A stretch of 14,784 bases of DNA. It comes from an uncultured Burkholderiales bacterium. Lineage in GTDB: Bacteria > Pseudomonadota > Gammaproteobacteria > Burkholderiales > Burkholderiaceae_D. Shown piece by piece: positions 6,785 through 14,123 of this stretch (positions within the stretch are counted from its first letter, which is position 1; each line of letters opens with the position of its first letter). The notes under the pieces are model-generated. The model was not told where the DNA came from, searched no databases, and was given only the letters and a program-made list of their open reading frames with translations. The translations under genes and the position numbers were made by a program. The stretch is from NCBI GenBank assembly GCA_937872165.1, contig CALMOR010000047.1, positions 11,044-25,827 of the forward strand. Direction: 5' to 3'.

Positions 6785-8431
6785 TCAATGCGACGGGGAC
6801 GAAGGCGTCGCGTTCTGCGCGTCGAGCGCGAGCTTGCCGTCGCCGGAGGCCGCACCGATGACCGGTGACTGCGTCCGGGACGGATCGCTCCAGCCGCCTC
6901 CCAGGGCCTTGATCAGGTCGACGCTGTAGTTCAGACGTGCTGCGCGATTCTGCACCAGCGTGATCTCGGCGAGGTTGGCGGTCCGCGTCGCATCGAGCAC
7001 GTCGAGATAGGCCGAGTAGCCGGCCTGGTAACGCAGCCTCGACAGGCGGAGCGTGCGACGCGCGGCTTCGACCTGCGTCATCACCTCGCCCTCGGCCGCC
7101 GCGCCTTCGCTGACGTTGGTCAACGCGTCGGCGACCTCGTTGAACGCGCCTTCGACCGTGCTCTGGTAGGCGGCGATCTGCTGGTCGCCGCGCGCCTTCG
7201 CCTCGTCGAGCCGGGCGATGTACTTGCCGCCCGCGAAGATCGGGCCGGTGATGCCGAGGCCGAAGTTCCAGAAGCGGAAGGGCGCCTTGAGGAGGTCGGA
7301 CAGCTCCAGGCTCTGGCCGCCGTAGGCGCCGGTCAACCCGAGCGTCGGGAAGAGCGCGGCCTTCGCCACGCCGATCTCCGCGTTGGCGGCGACCAGGGCC
7401 TGCTCGTCGCGCTGCACGTCGGGACGTCGCTCGAGCAGCGTCGACGGCAGTCCCGGAGGCGGACTCGCGGGCACCGGCAGGTCGTCGATGGACGCCGGGG
7501 CGATCCGCAACGTGAGGTTGCTCGTGAGGTTGCCCAGTTGATGTTCCTGCACCGATCGTTGTCGCCGCAGGTCGCGCAGGGTCACCTGGGTCTGGGCACG
7601 CAGCGAATCGGCCTGCGCATAGTCGAGCGCAGACGTATAGCCCGCGTCGAGCCGCTTCTTCGCGATGTCGAGCGACTCGCCGACCGCCTGCAGCGTGTTC
7701 TCGGTGACCTTGATCTGCGCGTCGAGCGAGCGCAGCGAGAAGTAGGACTGCGCCGTCGTCGTGGCGAGCGCCAGCCGGGTCACGTCGCGCGCGTAGGTCG
7801 TCGCCAGCAGCGTCGCGCTGGCGGACTCCGACGCGCGGCGCAGGCGTCCCCACAGGTCGATCTCGTACGAGAGGGCACCCTCGAGCCGGAAGAAGTTGCT
7901 GTAGAAGACACCGCCGGTGGCGGTGCTGGTCGACCCCCCCAGGCCGGTCGTGGTGCCGGTCCCGGTGGTGGTCCCCGTGCCCGTCCCGGTGCCGGTGCCG
8001 GTGCCGGTGCCCGTCCCGGTTCCAGTGCCCGTCCCGGTGCCGGTCAGCCCGGTGGTCGAGTTCGATGCGCTCGTCGCGCCGCCCGCCCTGCCGGTGCGGG
8101 AGCGGGCACCGATCCCCGAATAGTCGATCTCGGGAAAGAACGCCGCGTTGGTCTCGCGCAGCGCCGCACGCGCCTCGTCGACGCGGGCGATCGCGAGCCG
8201 GATGTTGGGATTGGCGGTGATGGCCGCGCTGACCAGATCGTTCAGCTGACCATCGTTGTAGAGCGTCCACCAGTCGACGGCGACGGGGCCGGGGACGCTC
8301 CCGGCCTCGACCGGTGCGACGGGGCTGAAGTCGCCCGGCAGCGCAGTGCCCGGTCGCTTGTAGTCGGGTCCCACCGCACAGCCCGCGAGGGCCAGCGCCG
8401 CACCGATCACCGCCAGTCTTCTCGTCTTCAT
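6785..8431 (-). CDS. OprM/NodT-type outer membrane channel lipoprotein of the RND efflux system
   Basis: A 548-residue TolC-like outer membrane factor that is the exit duct of the tripartite pump. Visible features are a lipoprotein signal (MKTRRLAVIGAALALAGC, Cys18), the family start CAVGPDYKRP, WWTLYNDGQLNDLV, two OEP repeats with long helical stretches, YEIDLWGRLRRA, LLERRPDVQRDEQALVAANA and the second repeat near GGKYIARLDEAKARG. The mature N-terminus fits palmitoylated OprM-type channels rather than TolC. Residues about 131-162 are an unusual Thr-Gly repeat in the predicted first extracellular loop. ATG 8431 gives a compact signal. GTG 8455 (eight residues longer) would overlap the pump gene by four bases (GTGA) and is a real alternative. 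The frame is open far upstream through the pump gene only as a shadow. Confidence 0.93.
   Translation of the reverse strand: MKTRRLAVIGAALALAGCAVGPDYKRPGTALPGDFSPVAPVEAGSVPGPVAVDWWTLYNDGQLNDLVSAAITANPNIRLAIARVDEARAALRETNAAFFPEIDYSGIGARSRTGRAGGATSASNSTTGLTGTGTGTGTGTGTGTGTGTGTGTGTTTGTGTTTGLGGSTSTATGGVFYSNFFRLEGALSYEIDLWGRLRRASESASATLLATTYARDVTRLALATTTAQSYFSLRSLDAQIKVTENTLQAVGESLDIAKKRLDAGYTSALDYAQADSLRAQTQVTLRDLRRQRSVQEHQLGNLTSNLTLRIAPASIDDLPVPASPPPGLPSTLLERRPDVQRDEQALVAANAEIGVAKAALFPTLGLTGAYGGQSLELSDLLKAPFRFWNFGLGITGPIFAGGKYIARLDEAKARGDQQIAAYQSTVEGAFNEVADALTNVSEGAAAEGEVMTQVEAARRTLRLSRLRYQAGYSAYLDVLDATRTANLAEITLVQNRAARLNYSVDLIKALGGGWSDPSRTQSPVIGAASGDGKLALDAQNATPSSPSH
7947..8042 (-). repeat. Hexanucleotide minisatellite encoding (Thr-Gly)n inside the OprM-type gene
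   Basis: On the plus strand this reads as sixteen consecutive six-base units of the form GTNNNN, the last twelve (7971-8042) being close variants of GTGCCG/GTCCCG. On the coding strand these twelve give twelve Thr-Gly dipeptides, followed by a TTTG/TG/TTTG stretch. The unit is a multiple of three, so copy-number change alters loop length without breaking the frame. Codons vary (ACC, ACG, ACT; GGC, GGG, GGA), so part of the array is old or maintained at the protein level. Confidence 0.9.
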
Positions 8432-8451
8432 GTCGATCCGCTCGCGCCTGT

Positions 8452-11400
8452 TCACGATGCCGCCTCCGGTTTCAGACCCGCGTCGTTCACGCCCGACCTG
8501 GGATCGGCCTGTTGATCGTCGCCGGCATGCATCGCCTTCTGCGCCGCCTCGTGTTCGCGCTTGGCCTCCTCGACCTCCTTCGGCTTCGGCTGGCGCGCGA
8601 GCAGCGTGAAGAAGAGCGGGATGAAGATCGGCGCGACGAAGGTCGCGAGGATCATGCCTCCGAACACGCCGGTGCCCATCGACTGCCGCGAGCCCGCGCC
8701 CGCGCCGGTCGCGACGACCAGCGGCGCGACGCCGAGCACGAAGGCCAGCGACGTCATCACGATCGGCCGGAAGCGCAACCGTGCCGCGGTCATCGCTGCA
8801 TCGACCCGCGACTGCCCCTCCAGCAACGCCTGCTCGGCGAACTCGACGATCAGGATGGCGTTCTTCGCCGCGAGGCCGATCAGCACCACGAGTCCGATCT
8901 GGAAGTAGATGTTGTTGTCCATGCCGCGCAGGAACACGAAGCCGAGCGCGCCGGCCAGCGCGAACGGTACCGCCAGCAGCACGGCCGCCGGCAGTCCCCA
9001 GCGCTCGTAGAGGGCCGACAGGATCAGGTAGACCATGATGATCGCGAGGCCGAAGGCGAAGATCGACGCGTTGCCGGTCCTCTTCTCCTGATAGGCCTGC
9101 GCCGTCCACTCGATCTGGTAGCCGGCCGGCAGCGCCTTCGCGGCGACCTCCTCGACCGCCTTGATCGCGTCGCCCGACGCGACGCCGGGCTTGCCGTTGC
9201 CGAAGATCTTCGCGGCGAGGAAGCCGTTGTAGCGCTCGAGCTGCTCGGCACCGATCACGGTCTTGACGGAGAGCAGGGCCTTCAGCGGGATCATGTTGCT
9301 GGTGATGCCGACGGCGCTCTGCCCGTTCGCGGGCTGCGTGCCGACCGTGCTGCTGCGCACGTAGACGTTGCCGATGTCCTCGGGCCTGCTGCGATACGGC
9401 GCGTCGGCCTGCAGCTGCACGCGGAAGGTCCGTCCCGACAGGTTGAAGTCGTTGACGTAGAGCGAGCCCATCGTGGCCTGCAACGCCGTGTAGGCGTCGT
9501 TGACCGAGACCCCGAGCGCGAGCGCCTTCTCGCGGTCGAGGTCGACCTGGAGCTGGGGAACCGTCGGACGGAAGAACGTGTTCTGCGGCCCCAGCCGGGG
9601 GTCCTTCTGCAGCGCGGCGATGAAGTCGTTCATCACCTTCGACAGCGCGATCGGGTTGGCCGTGCTGGTGCGGTCCTGCACGTAGACCTCGTAGCCGCCG
9701 GCCGCGCCGAGACCGCGGATCGCCGGCGGGTTGAACGCGAGGATCAGTCCGTCGCCGATCTTGCCGTTCGTGGCGAAGACCTTGCCGACGAGCTCCTGCG
9801 CGGTGCCCTTGCGCTCCGAATAGTCCTTCAGCGGGAAGAACATCGTGGCCGCGTTGGTCTTGTTGCCGCCCGCGATGAAGTCGAAGCCGTTGATGGTGAG
9901 GATGTCCTGGATGGCCTCGTCGTTGCCGACCAAGGAGCGCAACTGCGTCGTCGTGCGTTCGGTGCGCTTCAGGCTCGCGCCGTCGGGCAACTGCACCGAC
10001 GAGATGATGTAGCCCTGGTCCTCGGCCGGCACGAAGCTGCCCGGCACCTTCCAGAACAGGAAGCCGACGAGGGCCACCACGACGGCGAAGATCAGCATCG
10101 TGATCAGCCGGAACCTGAGGGCCCGTTCGACGAAGTGCAGGTAGCCGCCCGAGACCTTCTCGAAGCCCTTGTTGAACCATCTGAAGTACTTCGACGGCTC
10201 CTTCTCCTCCTGCTTCAACAGCAGCGCACACAGCGCGGGCGTGAGCGTCAGCGCGACGACGCCCGACAGCACCACCGCGATCGCGACCGTCACCGCGAAC
10301 TGCTTGTAGAGCTGGCCCGCGATGCCGCCGAGGAACGCGACCGGGATGAACACCGCGCACAGCACCAGGATGATCGCGACGACCGCGCCCTGCACCTCGC
10401 GCATCGCCTCGATGGCGGCCGCGACCGGCGTCAGCTTCTCCTCGCGCATCAGCCGCTCGACGTTCTCGAGCACGACGATCGCGTCGTCGACGACGATGCC
10501 GATCGCCAGCACCATCGCGAACAGCGTCAGCGTGTTGATCGTGAAGCCGAACACGTAGAGGCCGGCGAACGTGCCGATCAGCGAGACCGGCACCGCGACC
10601 GCCGGGATCAGTGTCGCGCGCCAGGTCTGCAGGAACACGAAGACCACCAGCACCACCAGCACCGCGGCTTCGACGAAGGTCTTGACGACCTCGGTGATCG
10701 ACGCCTTGACGAAGATGGTGGTGTCGAACGGCACCGTGTAGGTCACGCCTTCGGGGAAGGACGCCTTCAGCTCGTCGAGCTTGGCGATGACCGCCTTGTG
10801 GACGTCGAGCGCGTTGGCGCCGCTCTGCAGGAAGATCAGCACCGGCACGCCGGGCCGCTCGCGCACGAAGCTCGACGCGTCGTAGCTCTGGGCGCCGAGT
10901 TCGACGCGGGCCACGTCCTTCACGCGCAGCGTGCCGCCGGGCCCGCTCGAGCGCAGCACGATGTCGCCGAACTCGCTCGCTTCGAGCAGCCGTCCCTTGG
11001 TGGTGACCGTGTAGGTCAGCGACTGGTCCTTCGGCGAAGGCTCGGCGCCGATGCGGCCGGCCGCGTACTGGTTGTTCTGCGCGGTCACGGCGGCCTGCAC
11101 GTCGGCCGGCGTGACGCCGAGCTGCGCCATCTTCTCGACGTTCAGCCAGATGCGCATCGAGTAGTCGCGCGCCGTGACGTTGGTGGCGTCGGACACGCCC
11201 TTCACCCGCTTGATCTCGTCGAGCAGGTTGATGGTGACGAAGTTCGAGACCTTGAGGATGTCGATCGGCTTGTCGTCGGAGTCGGACTGCAGCGTCGCGA
11301 CGAACAGGATGTCGTTCGAGCGCTTGAGCACCGTCACGCCCTGGCGCTGCACCTCGGTGGGCAGCCGCGAGTTGGCGATCTGCACGCGGTTGTTGACGTC

Positions 11401-11718
11401 GGTCTGCCCCTTGTCGCCGTCGGAGCCGATCTCGAACGTGACCGTGATCGTCACCTGGCCGTTCGCGCTGTTCGACGTCGAGCTGAAGTACAGCAGGTTC
11501 TCGATGCCGGAGAGCTGCTCCTCGATCGGAGCGGCCACGGTCTTCGAGAGTGTCTCCGAGCTCGCTCCCGGATAGGTGGCCGTGATGGTCACGGTGGGCG
11601 GCGCGATCTCGGGATACTGGGCGATCGGCAGGGTCTTGAGCGCGACCAGTCCGGCAAGGACGAGGATGATCGCGATGACGCTCGCGAAGATCGGTCGCAG
11701 GATGAAGAACTTCGACAT
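8452..11718 (-). CDS. RND (HAE-1) multidrug efflux pump, AcrB/MexB-type inner membrane transporter
   Basis: A 1088-residue proton-driven exporter of the hydrophobe/amphiphile efflux-1 family, slightly longer than AcrB (1049). The start MSKFFILRPIFASVIAI is the typical first helix. The proton-relay residues are intact: Asp411 and Asp412 in GIVVDDAIVVLENVERL (AcrB D407/D408), Lys952 in GLAAKNAILIVEFAEQ (AcrB K940) and Arg984 in RFRPIVMTSLAF. Two large periplasmic regions (about 30-340 and 560-880) carry the porter and docking subdomains, with GSLYVNDFNLSGR and QLERYNGF as expected. It forms trimers that capture drugs in the periplasm and inner membrane. A charged C-terminal tail of about 45 residues follows the last helix. 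It lies 63 bp downstream of the adaptor gene and ends just before the channel gene. The drug range cannot be read from sequence. Confidence 0.97.
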   Translation of the reverse strand: MSKFFILRPIFASVIAIILVLAGLVALKTLPIAQYPEIAPPTVTITATYPGASSETLSKTVAAPIEEQLSGIENLLYFSSTSNSANGQVTITVTFEIGSDGDKGQTDVNNRVQIANSRLPTEVQRQGVTVLKRSNDILFVATLQSDSDDKPIDILKVSNFVTINLLDEIKRVKGVSDATNVTARDYSMRIWLNVEKMAQLGVTPADVQAAVTAQNNQYAAGRIGAEPSPKDQSLTYTVTTKGRLLEASEFGDIVLRSSGPGGTLRVKDVARVELGAQSYDASSFVRERPGVPVLIFLQSGANALDVHKAVIAKLDELKASFPEGVTYTVPFDTTIFVKASITEVVKTFVEAAVLVVLVVFVFLQTWRATLIPAVAVPVSLIGTFAGLYVFGFTINTLTLFAMVLAIGIVVDDAIVVLENVERLMREEKLTPVAAAIEAMREVQGAVVAIILVLCAVFIPVAFLGGIAGQLYKQFAVTVAIAVVLSGVVALTLTPALCALLLKQEEKEPSKYFRWFNKGFEKVSGGYLHFVERALRFRLITMLIFAVVVALVGFLFWKVPGSFVPAEDQGYIISSVQLPDGASLKRTERTTTQLRSLVGNDEAIQDILTINGFDFIAGGNKTNAATMFFPLKDYSERKGTAQELVGKVFATNGKIGDGLILAFNPPAIRGLGAAGGYEVYVQDRTSTANPIALSKVMNDFIAALQKDPRLGPQNTFFRPTVPQLQVDLDREKALALGVSVNDAYTALQATMGSLYVNDFNLSGRTFRVQLQADAPYRSRPEDIGNVYVRSSTVGTQPANGQSAVGITSNMIPLKALLSVKTVIGAEQLERYNGFLAAKIFGNGKPGVASGDAIKAVEEVAAKALPAGYQIEWTAQAYQEKRTGNASIFAFGLAIIMVYLILSALYERWGLPAAVLLAVPFALAGALGFVFLRGMDNNIYFQIGLVVLIGLAAKNAILIVEFAEQALLEGQSRVDAAMTAARLRFRPIVMTSLAFVLGVAPLVVATGAGAGSRQSMGTGVFGGMILATFVAPIFIPLFFTLLARQPKPKEVEEAKREHEAAQKAMHAGDDQQADPRSGVNDAGLKPEAAS

Positions 11719-11781
11719 GGCGGACCCGTCAGGAGGAGGACTTGGCGCCCGAAGGCACGATCGTTTGCGGCGGGCGCGACG

Positions 11782-13080
11782 TCATTGCCTCGTCTCGGTC
11801 TTGGCGGGCTCCGCCTTCGACGCGTCGGTGCCGTCCTTCGCGAGCGGCTGCCCGCCGGCGGCCGCGGGCGCGCCGGGTGCCTGCGGCGGATGAGGAACGA
11901 CCTCGGCGCCGGGCCTGAGCTTGACGAGGTTGTCGACGACGACCTTGTCGCTCTGCGCGAGGCCCTTGCGGATGACCCACTGGTCGCCCTGCCACACGCC
12001 CGCATCGACCGGACGCGGCGCGACCTTGTTGTCCGGACCGACGACCATCACGGCCTTGCCCTTGTCGTTGGTCATGACCGCGGCCTGCGGCACGAGGACG
12101 CCTTCGAGTTCGCCGACGTAGAGCCGCGCCTTCACGAACTGGCCCGGCAGGATGCGCAGGTCGGGGTTCGGGATCTCGGCGCGCAACTGCACGGTGCCGA
12201 GCGTGCGGTCGACCGTCGAGGCCGCGAAGTTGAGCTTGCCCGGCAGCACGTAGACCTTGCCGTCGGGGAGGATCAGCTCGACCTTCGCGCTCTGCTCGTT
12301 GTTGTTGTTGCGCAGGCTCGTGAACTCGCTCTCGTTGACCGAGAAGCGGACCCAGATCGGATCGGCCTGCACGATCGTCGTCAACAACGCGGAGTCGCTG
12401 CCCGCGGTGACCAGCGAGCCTTCGGACTGGATGTTGCGACCCGAGATGCCGCCGATCGGCGCGATCACCCTGGTATAGCTGAGGTTGAGATCGGCGCTGC
12501 GCACGTCGGCCTGGCGCGCCATGACGTTGGCGGCCGAGGTCTTCCGCGTCGAGGTCGCGTCGTCGTAGTCCTTGCCGCTGATCGCCTGCTCGGCCACGAG
12601 CGGCTTCAGGCGGCCCTCTTCGCGCACCGACTGTTCGCTGGTGGCCTGGGCCTGCGCGAGCGCGGCCTTGGCTTGCGCGAGCGCGATCTCGTAGGGTGCG
12701 GGATCGATCTGGTACAGCACGGCGTTGTTCTTGACGCGATCCCCTTCGGAGAAGCGCTGCTTGAGCAGGATGCCCGACACGCGCGCGCGCACCTGGACCT
12801 CCTTCGACCCTTCGCTCTGGCCGACCGCGTCGACCGTGATCGGCACCCGCTTCGGCTGCGCTTCGATCACGGTCACCGGCAGCGCCTGCGGCGGACCGCC
12901 GCCCGGGCCGCCCGGTCCGGCCGCGCCGGCCGCCTTCGCATCGTCCTTCCGGCCGCAGCCCGAGAGCGCGACGACGGCCGCGACACCGATCGCCAGCACA
13001 CCGTAAGAAACCCGCGACGCGGGCCTGCGTGAAAGACGACGCCGCGCGATCGGACGGCTGGAAGCGGAGGAGTCGGTCAT
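11782..13080 (-). CDS. RND efflux periplasmic adaptor (AcrA/MexA type membrane fusion lipoprotein)
   Basis: A 432-residue adaptor linking the pump to the channel. From ATG 13080 it has a basic N-terminus, a hydrophobic segment and a lipobox ALSGC (Cys42), then a flexible Gly/Pro/Ala linker (AAGPGGPGGGPP). A barrel-sandwich half follows (VQVRARVSGILLKQRFSEGDRVKNNAVLYQIDPAPYE, AcrA-like), then an alpha hairpin at about 120-185, the second half (YTRVIAPIGGISGR), beta-barrel (WVRFSVNESEF) and membrane-proximal domains, and a Pro/Ala-rich tail. Alternative in-frame ATGs at 13095 and 13119 would add 5 or 13 residues. None has a clear Shine-Dalgarno, so the start is uncertain. A run of four Asn codons (near LRNNNNEQ) is unusual here. 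It is the first gene of the efflux/pqi run, divergent from the TetR gene. Confidence 0.93.
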   Translation of the reverse strand: MTDSSASSRPIARRRLSRRPASRVSYGVLAIGVAAVVALSGCGRKDDAKAAGAAGPGGPGGGPPQALPVTVIEAQPKRVPITVDAVGQSEGSKEVQVRARVSGILLKQRFSEGDRVKNNAVLYQIDPAPYEIALAQAKAALAQAQATSEQSVREEGRLKPLVAEQAISGKDYDDATSTRKTSAANVMARQADVRSADLNLSYTRVIAPIGGISGRNIQSEGSLVTAGSDSALLTTIVQADPIWVRFSVNESEFTSLRNNNNEQSAKVELILPDGKVYVLPGKLNFAASTVDRTLGTVQLRAEIPNPDLRILPGQFVKARLYVGELEGVLVPQAAVMTNDKGKAVMVVGPDNKVAPRPVDAGVWQGDQWVIRKGLAQSDKVVVDNLVKLRPGAEVVPHPPQAPGAPAAAGGQPLAKDGTDASKAEPAKTETRQ

Positions 13081-13347
13081 GACGTCGACGGACATGGCGG
13101 ATGAAGGGCGTGGGTTCATGGCGGACGCTGGAGCGACAGGAGGACGAGCGGGCGGGGAGCGCGAGGTTCGCGGGATTCCCCGTCCGTCCGGGCGGACTGC
13201 GAGACGATGCGATCGCGGCGAAGCGATCCGGGGGATACGGGATAAGACTGGCGAGGCGCGCGAGACGACCGGACGGATGGCTTGCTGAGTGAGTTTAAAC
13301 AACTGCGAACGACGACTCGGTAGAAACCACGAGTGCCTGCCGCGCAA

Positions 13348-13376
13348 AGTATCATACAATCACGAATGTATGTAAA
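13348..13376 (-). promoter_or_regulatory. Predicted sigma70-type promoter of the efflux/pqi operon, overlapping the operator
   Basis: On the minus strand TTTACA (13376-13371) and GATACT (13353-13348) are separated by exactly 17 bases. This is a good -35/-10 pair with ideal spacing in otherwise GC-rich DNA. A start site would fall near 13341. The pair is almost completely covered by the AcrR-like operator, so a bound repressor would block polymerase. This is a prediction from sequence alone. Confidence 0.6.
13351..13374. promoter_or_regulatory. AcrR-like operator (imperfect 24-bp inverted repeat)
   Basis: Read on the minus strand, the site begins TACATACATT and continues C-GTGA-T-TGTATG-AT. 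The CATACA/TGTATG arms are perfect inverted repeats with two further matched pairs inside. Against the 24-bp E. coli acrR-acrA operator, which I recall as TACATACATT-TGTGAA-TGTATGTA, 20 of 24 positions agree. The comparison is from memory and not from a search. It lies between the divergent AcrR-like gene and the efflux operon, exactly where such an operator is expected. Confidence 0.75.
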
Positions 13377-13382
13377 GCGCTC

Positions 13383-13399
13383 CGCCGGACCGTCCGGCG
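13383..13399 (+). repeat. Short GC-rich inverted repeat in the TetR gene leader
   Basis: CGCCGGAC (13383-13390), one base, then its reverse complement GTCCGGCG (13392-13399). As RNA it could form a seven-pair stem with a three-base loop in the leader of the repressor transcript, 46 bp before the ATG. It could equally be a chance palindrome in GC-rich DNA or a secondary protein site. No function is assigned. Confidence 0.4.
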
Positions 13400-13445
13400 C
13401 AGGTCGCTCGCCCGCAGCGCGAGCCGGCATCACGGCCGGGACCTC

Positions 13446-14123
13446 ATGGCTCGTCGCACCAAGGAAGACTCGCTCGAGACGCGCAAGGCGATCATCGCCG
13501 CGGCGCGCGAGGTCTTCCATGCGCACGGCGTGACGAGCACGTCGCTCGAACAGATCGCGGCCGCGGCCGGCGTCACGCGCGGCGCCATCTACTGGCACTT
13601 CGCGGACAAGGCCGAACTGTTCTACGCGATGCGCGACGAGGTCCAGATCCCGCTGATCGACCAGTCCGACCAGGCGCTCGAAGAGGTCGGGACGGACCTC
13701 GACCCCCTGCAACGGATCGAGCGCTTCCTGACGGTCGTGCTCGACCAGGTGACCGGCGACGCGGCCACCCAGAAGACCTTCCAGATCATGACGTTCAAGT
13801 GCGAGTACGTCGGCGAGTTCGCCCGCGATCTCGACATGGCGTGCACCAAGCACACCGAGCTGCGCGACAAGCTCGCCCGGCTGTATCGCGAAGCGCGGCG
13901 CCTGGGCATCCTGCGCGCCGGCCTGGCGCCGCTCTGCGCCGCGTCGGACACGCTGATCTTCATGTCGGGGCTGATCAAGATCTGGGTCGTCGACGAGGAC
14001 GGCGGTCTGGTCCGCAGGCACGCCCGCCGCCTCGTCCGCGACCACATCGAAGGCAAGCGTGCGGTCGCTTCCCCGACACGGAAGACGGCGTCCGGGCCGC
14101 TCAGTCGAGTCGCAGCGAAGTGA
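13446..14123 (+). CDS. AcrR-like TetR family transcriptional repressor
   Basis: A 225-residue TetR-family regulator. The N-terminal DNA-binding domain (MARRTKEDSLETRKAI, then TSLEQIAAAAGVTRGAIYWHF at 32-52) closely follows AcrR/TtgR proteins, including the MARRTKE start and the RGAIYWHF recognition-helix end. The rest is a helical ligand-binding and dimerisation domain of the AcrR type (KTFQIMTFKCEYVGEF). Such repressors release their operator when they bind pump substrates, derepressing the divergent efflux genes. Here the divergent genes are an AcrAB/OprM-type system, and an AcrR-like site lies 72 bp upstream of the start. ATG 13446 matches the family start; the ribosome site is weak. The last 23 bp overlap the convergent lipoprotein gene. 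The family is certain, and the direct control of the efflux operon is a strong inference. Confidence 0.93.
   Translation: MARRTKEDSLETRKAIIAAAREVFHAHGVTSTSLEQIAAAAGVTRGAIYWHFADKAELFYAMRDEVQIPLIDQSDQALEEVGTDLDPLQRIERFLTVVLDQVTGDAATQKTFQIMTFKCEYVGEFARDLDMACTKHTELRDKLARLYREARRLGILRAGLAPLCAASDTLIFMSGLIKIWVVDEDGGLVRRHARRLVRDHIEGKRAVASPTRKTASGPLSRVAAK

Larger units (their letters stand above)
13081..13445. other. Divergent intergenic region between adaptor and TetR genes
   Basis: This 365-bp stretch holds the operator and promoter described separately, plus a long leader on the adaptor side. If transcription begins near 13341, the untranslated leader is about 220-260 nt, depending on which ATG (13119, 13095 or 13080) is used. 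The frame is open from TTG 13359, but the sequence is Arg/Pro/Ser-rich and lacks adaptor-family character, so I do not treat it as coding. An eight-base palindrome GTTTAAAC lies at 13293-13300. I see no transfer RNA, small-RNA terminator or further gene here. Confidence 0.6.

Noticed and set aside
7917..8123. Plus-strand open frame encoding a (Pro-Val)n protein
   Set aside because: It is only the antisense reading of the hexanucleotide repeat in the channel gene; nothing else supports a gene.
6785..10360. A single 1191-codon minus-strand frame covering the channel gene and part of the pump gene, suggesting a fusion
   Set aside because: The upstream part is an out-of-frame reading of the pump gene. 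The true channel gene begins at its own lipoprotein signal at 8431 (or GTG 8455).
8512..13032. A 1506-codon open frame on the plus strand, antisense to the pump and adaptor genes
   Set aside because: Its product is Arg/Asp/Glu/His-rich with no recognisable domain. It is the mirror of two well-identified genes in high-GC DNA, where antisense frames lack stops.
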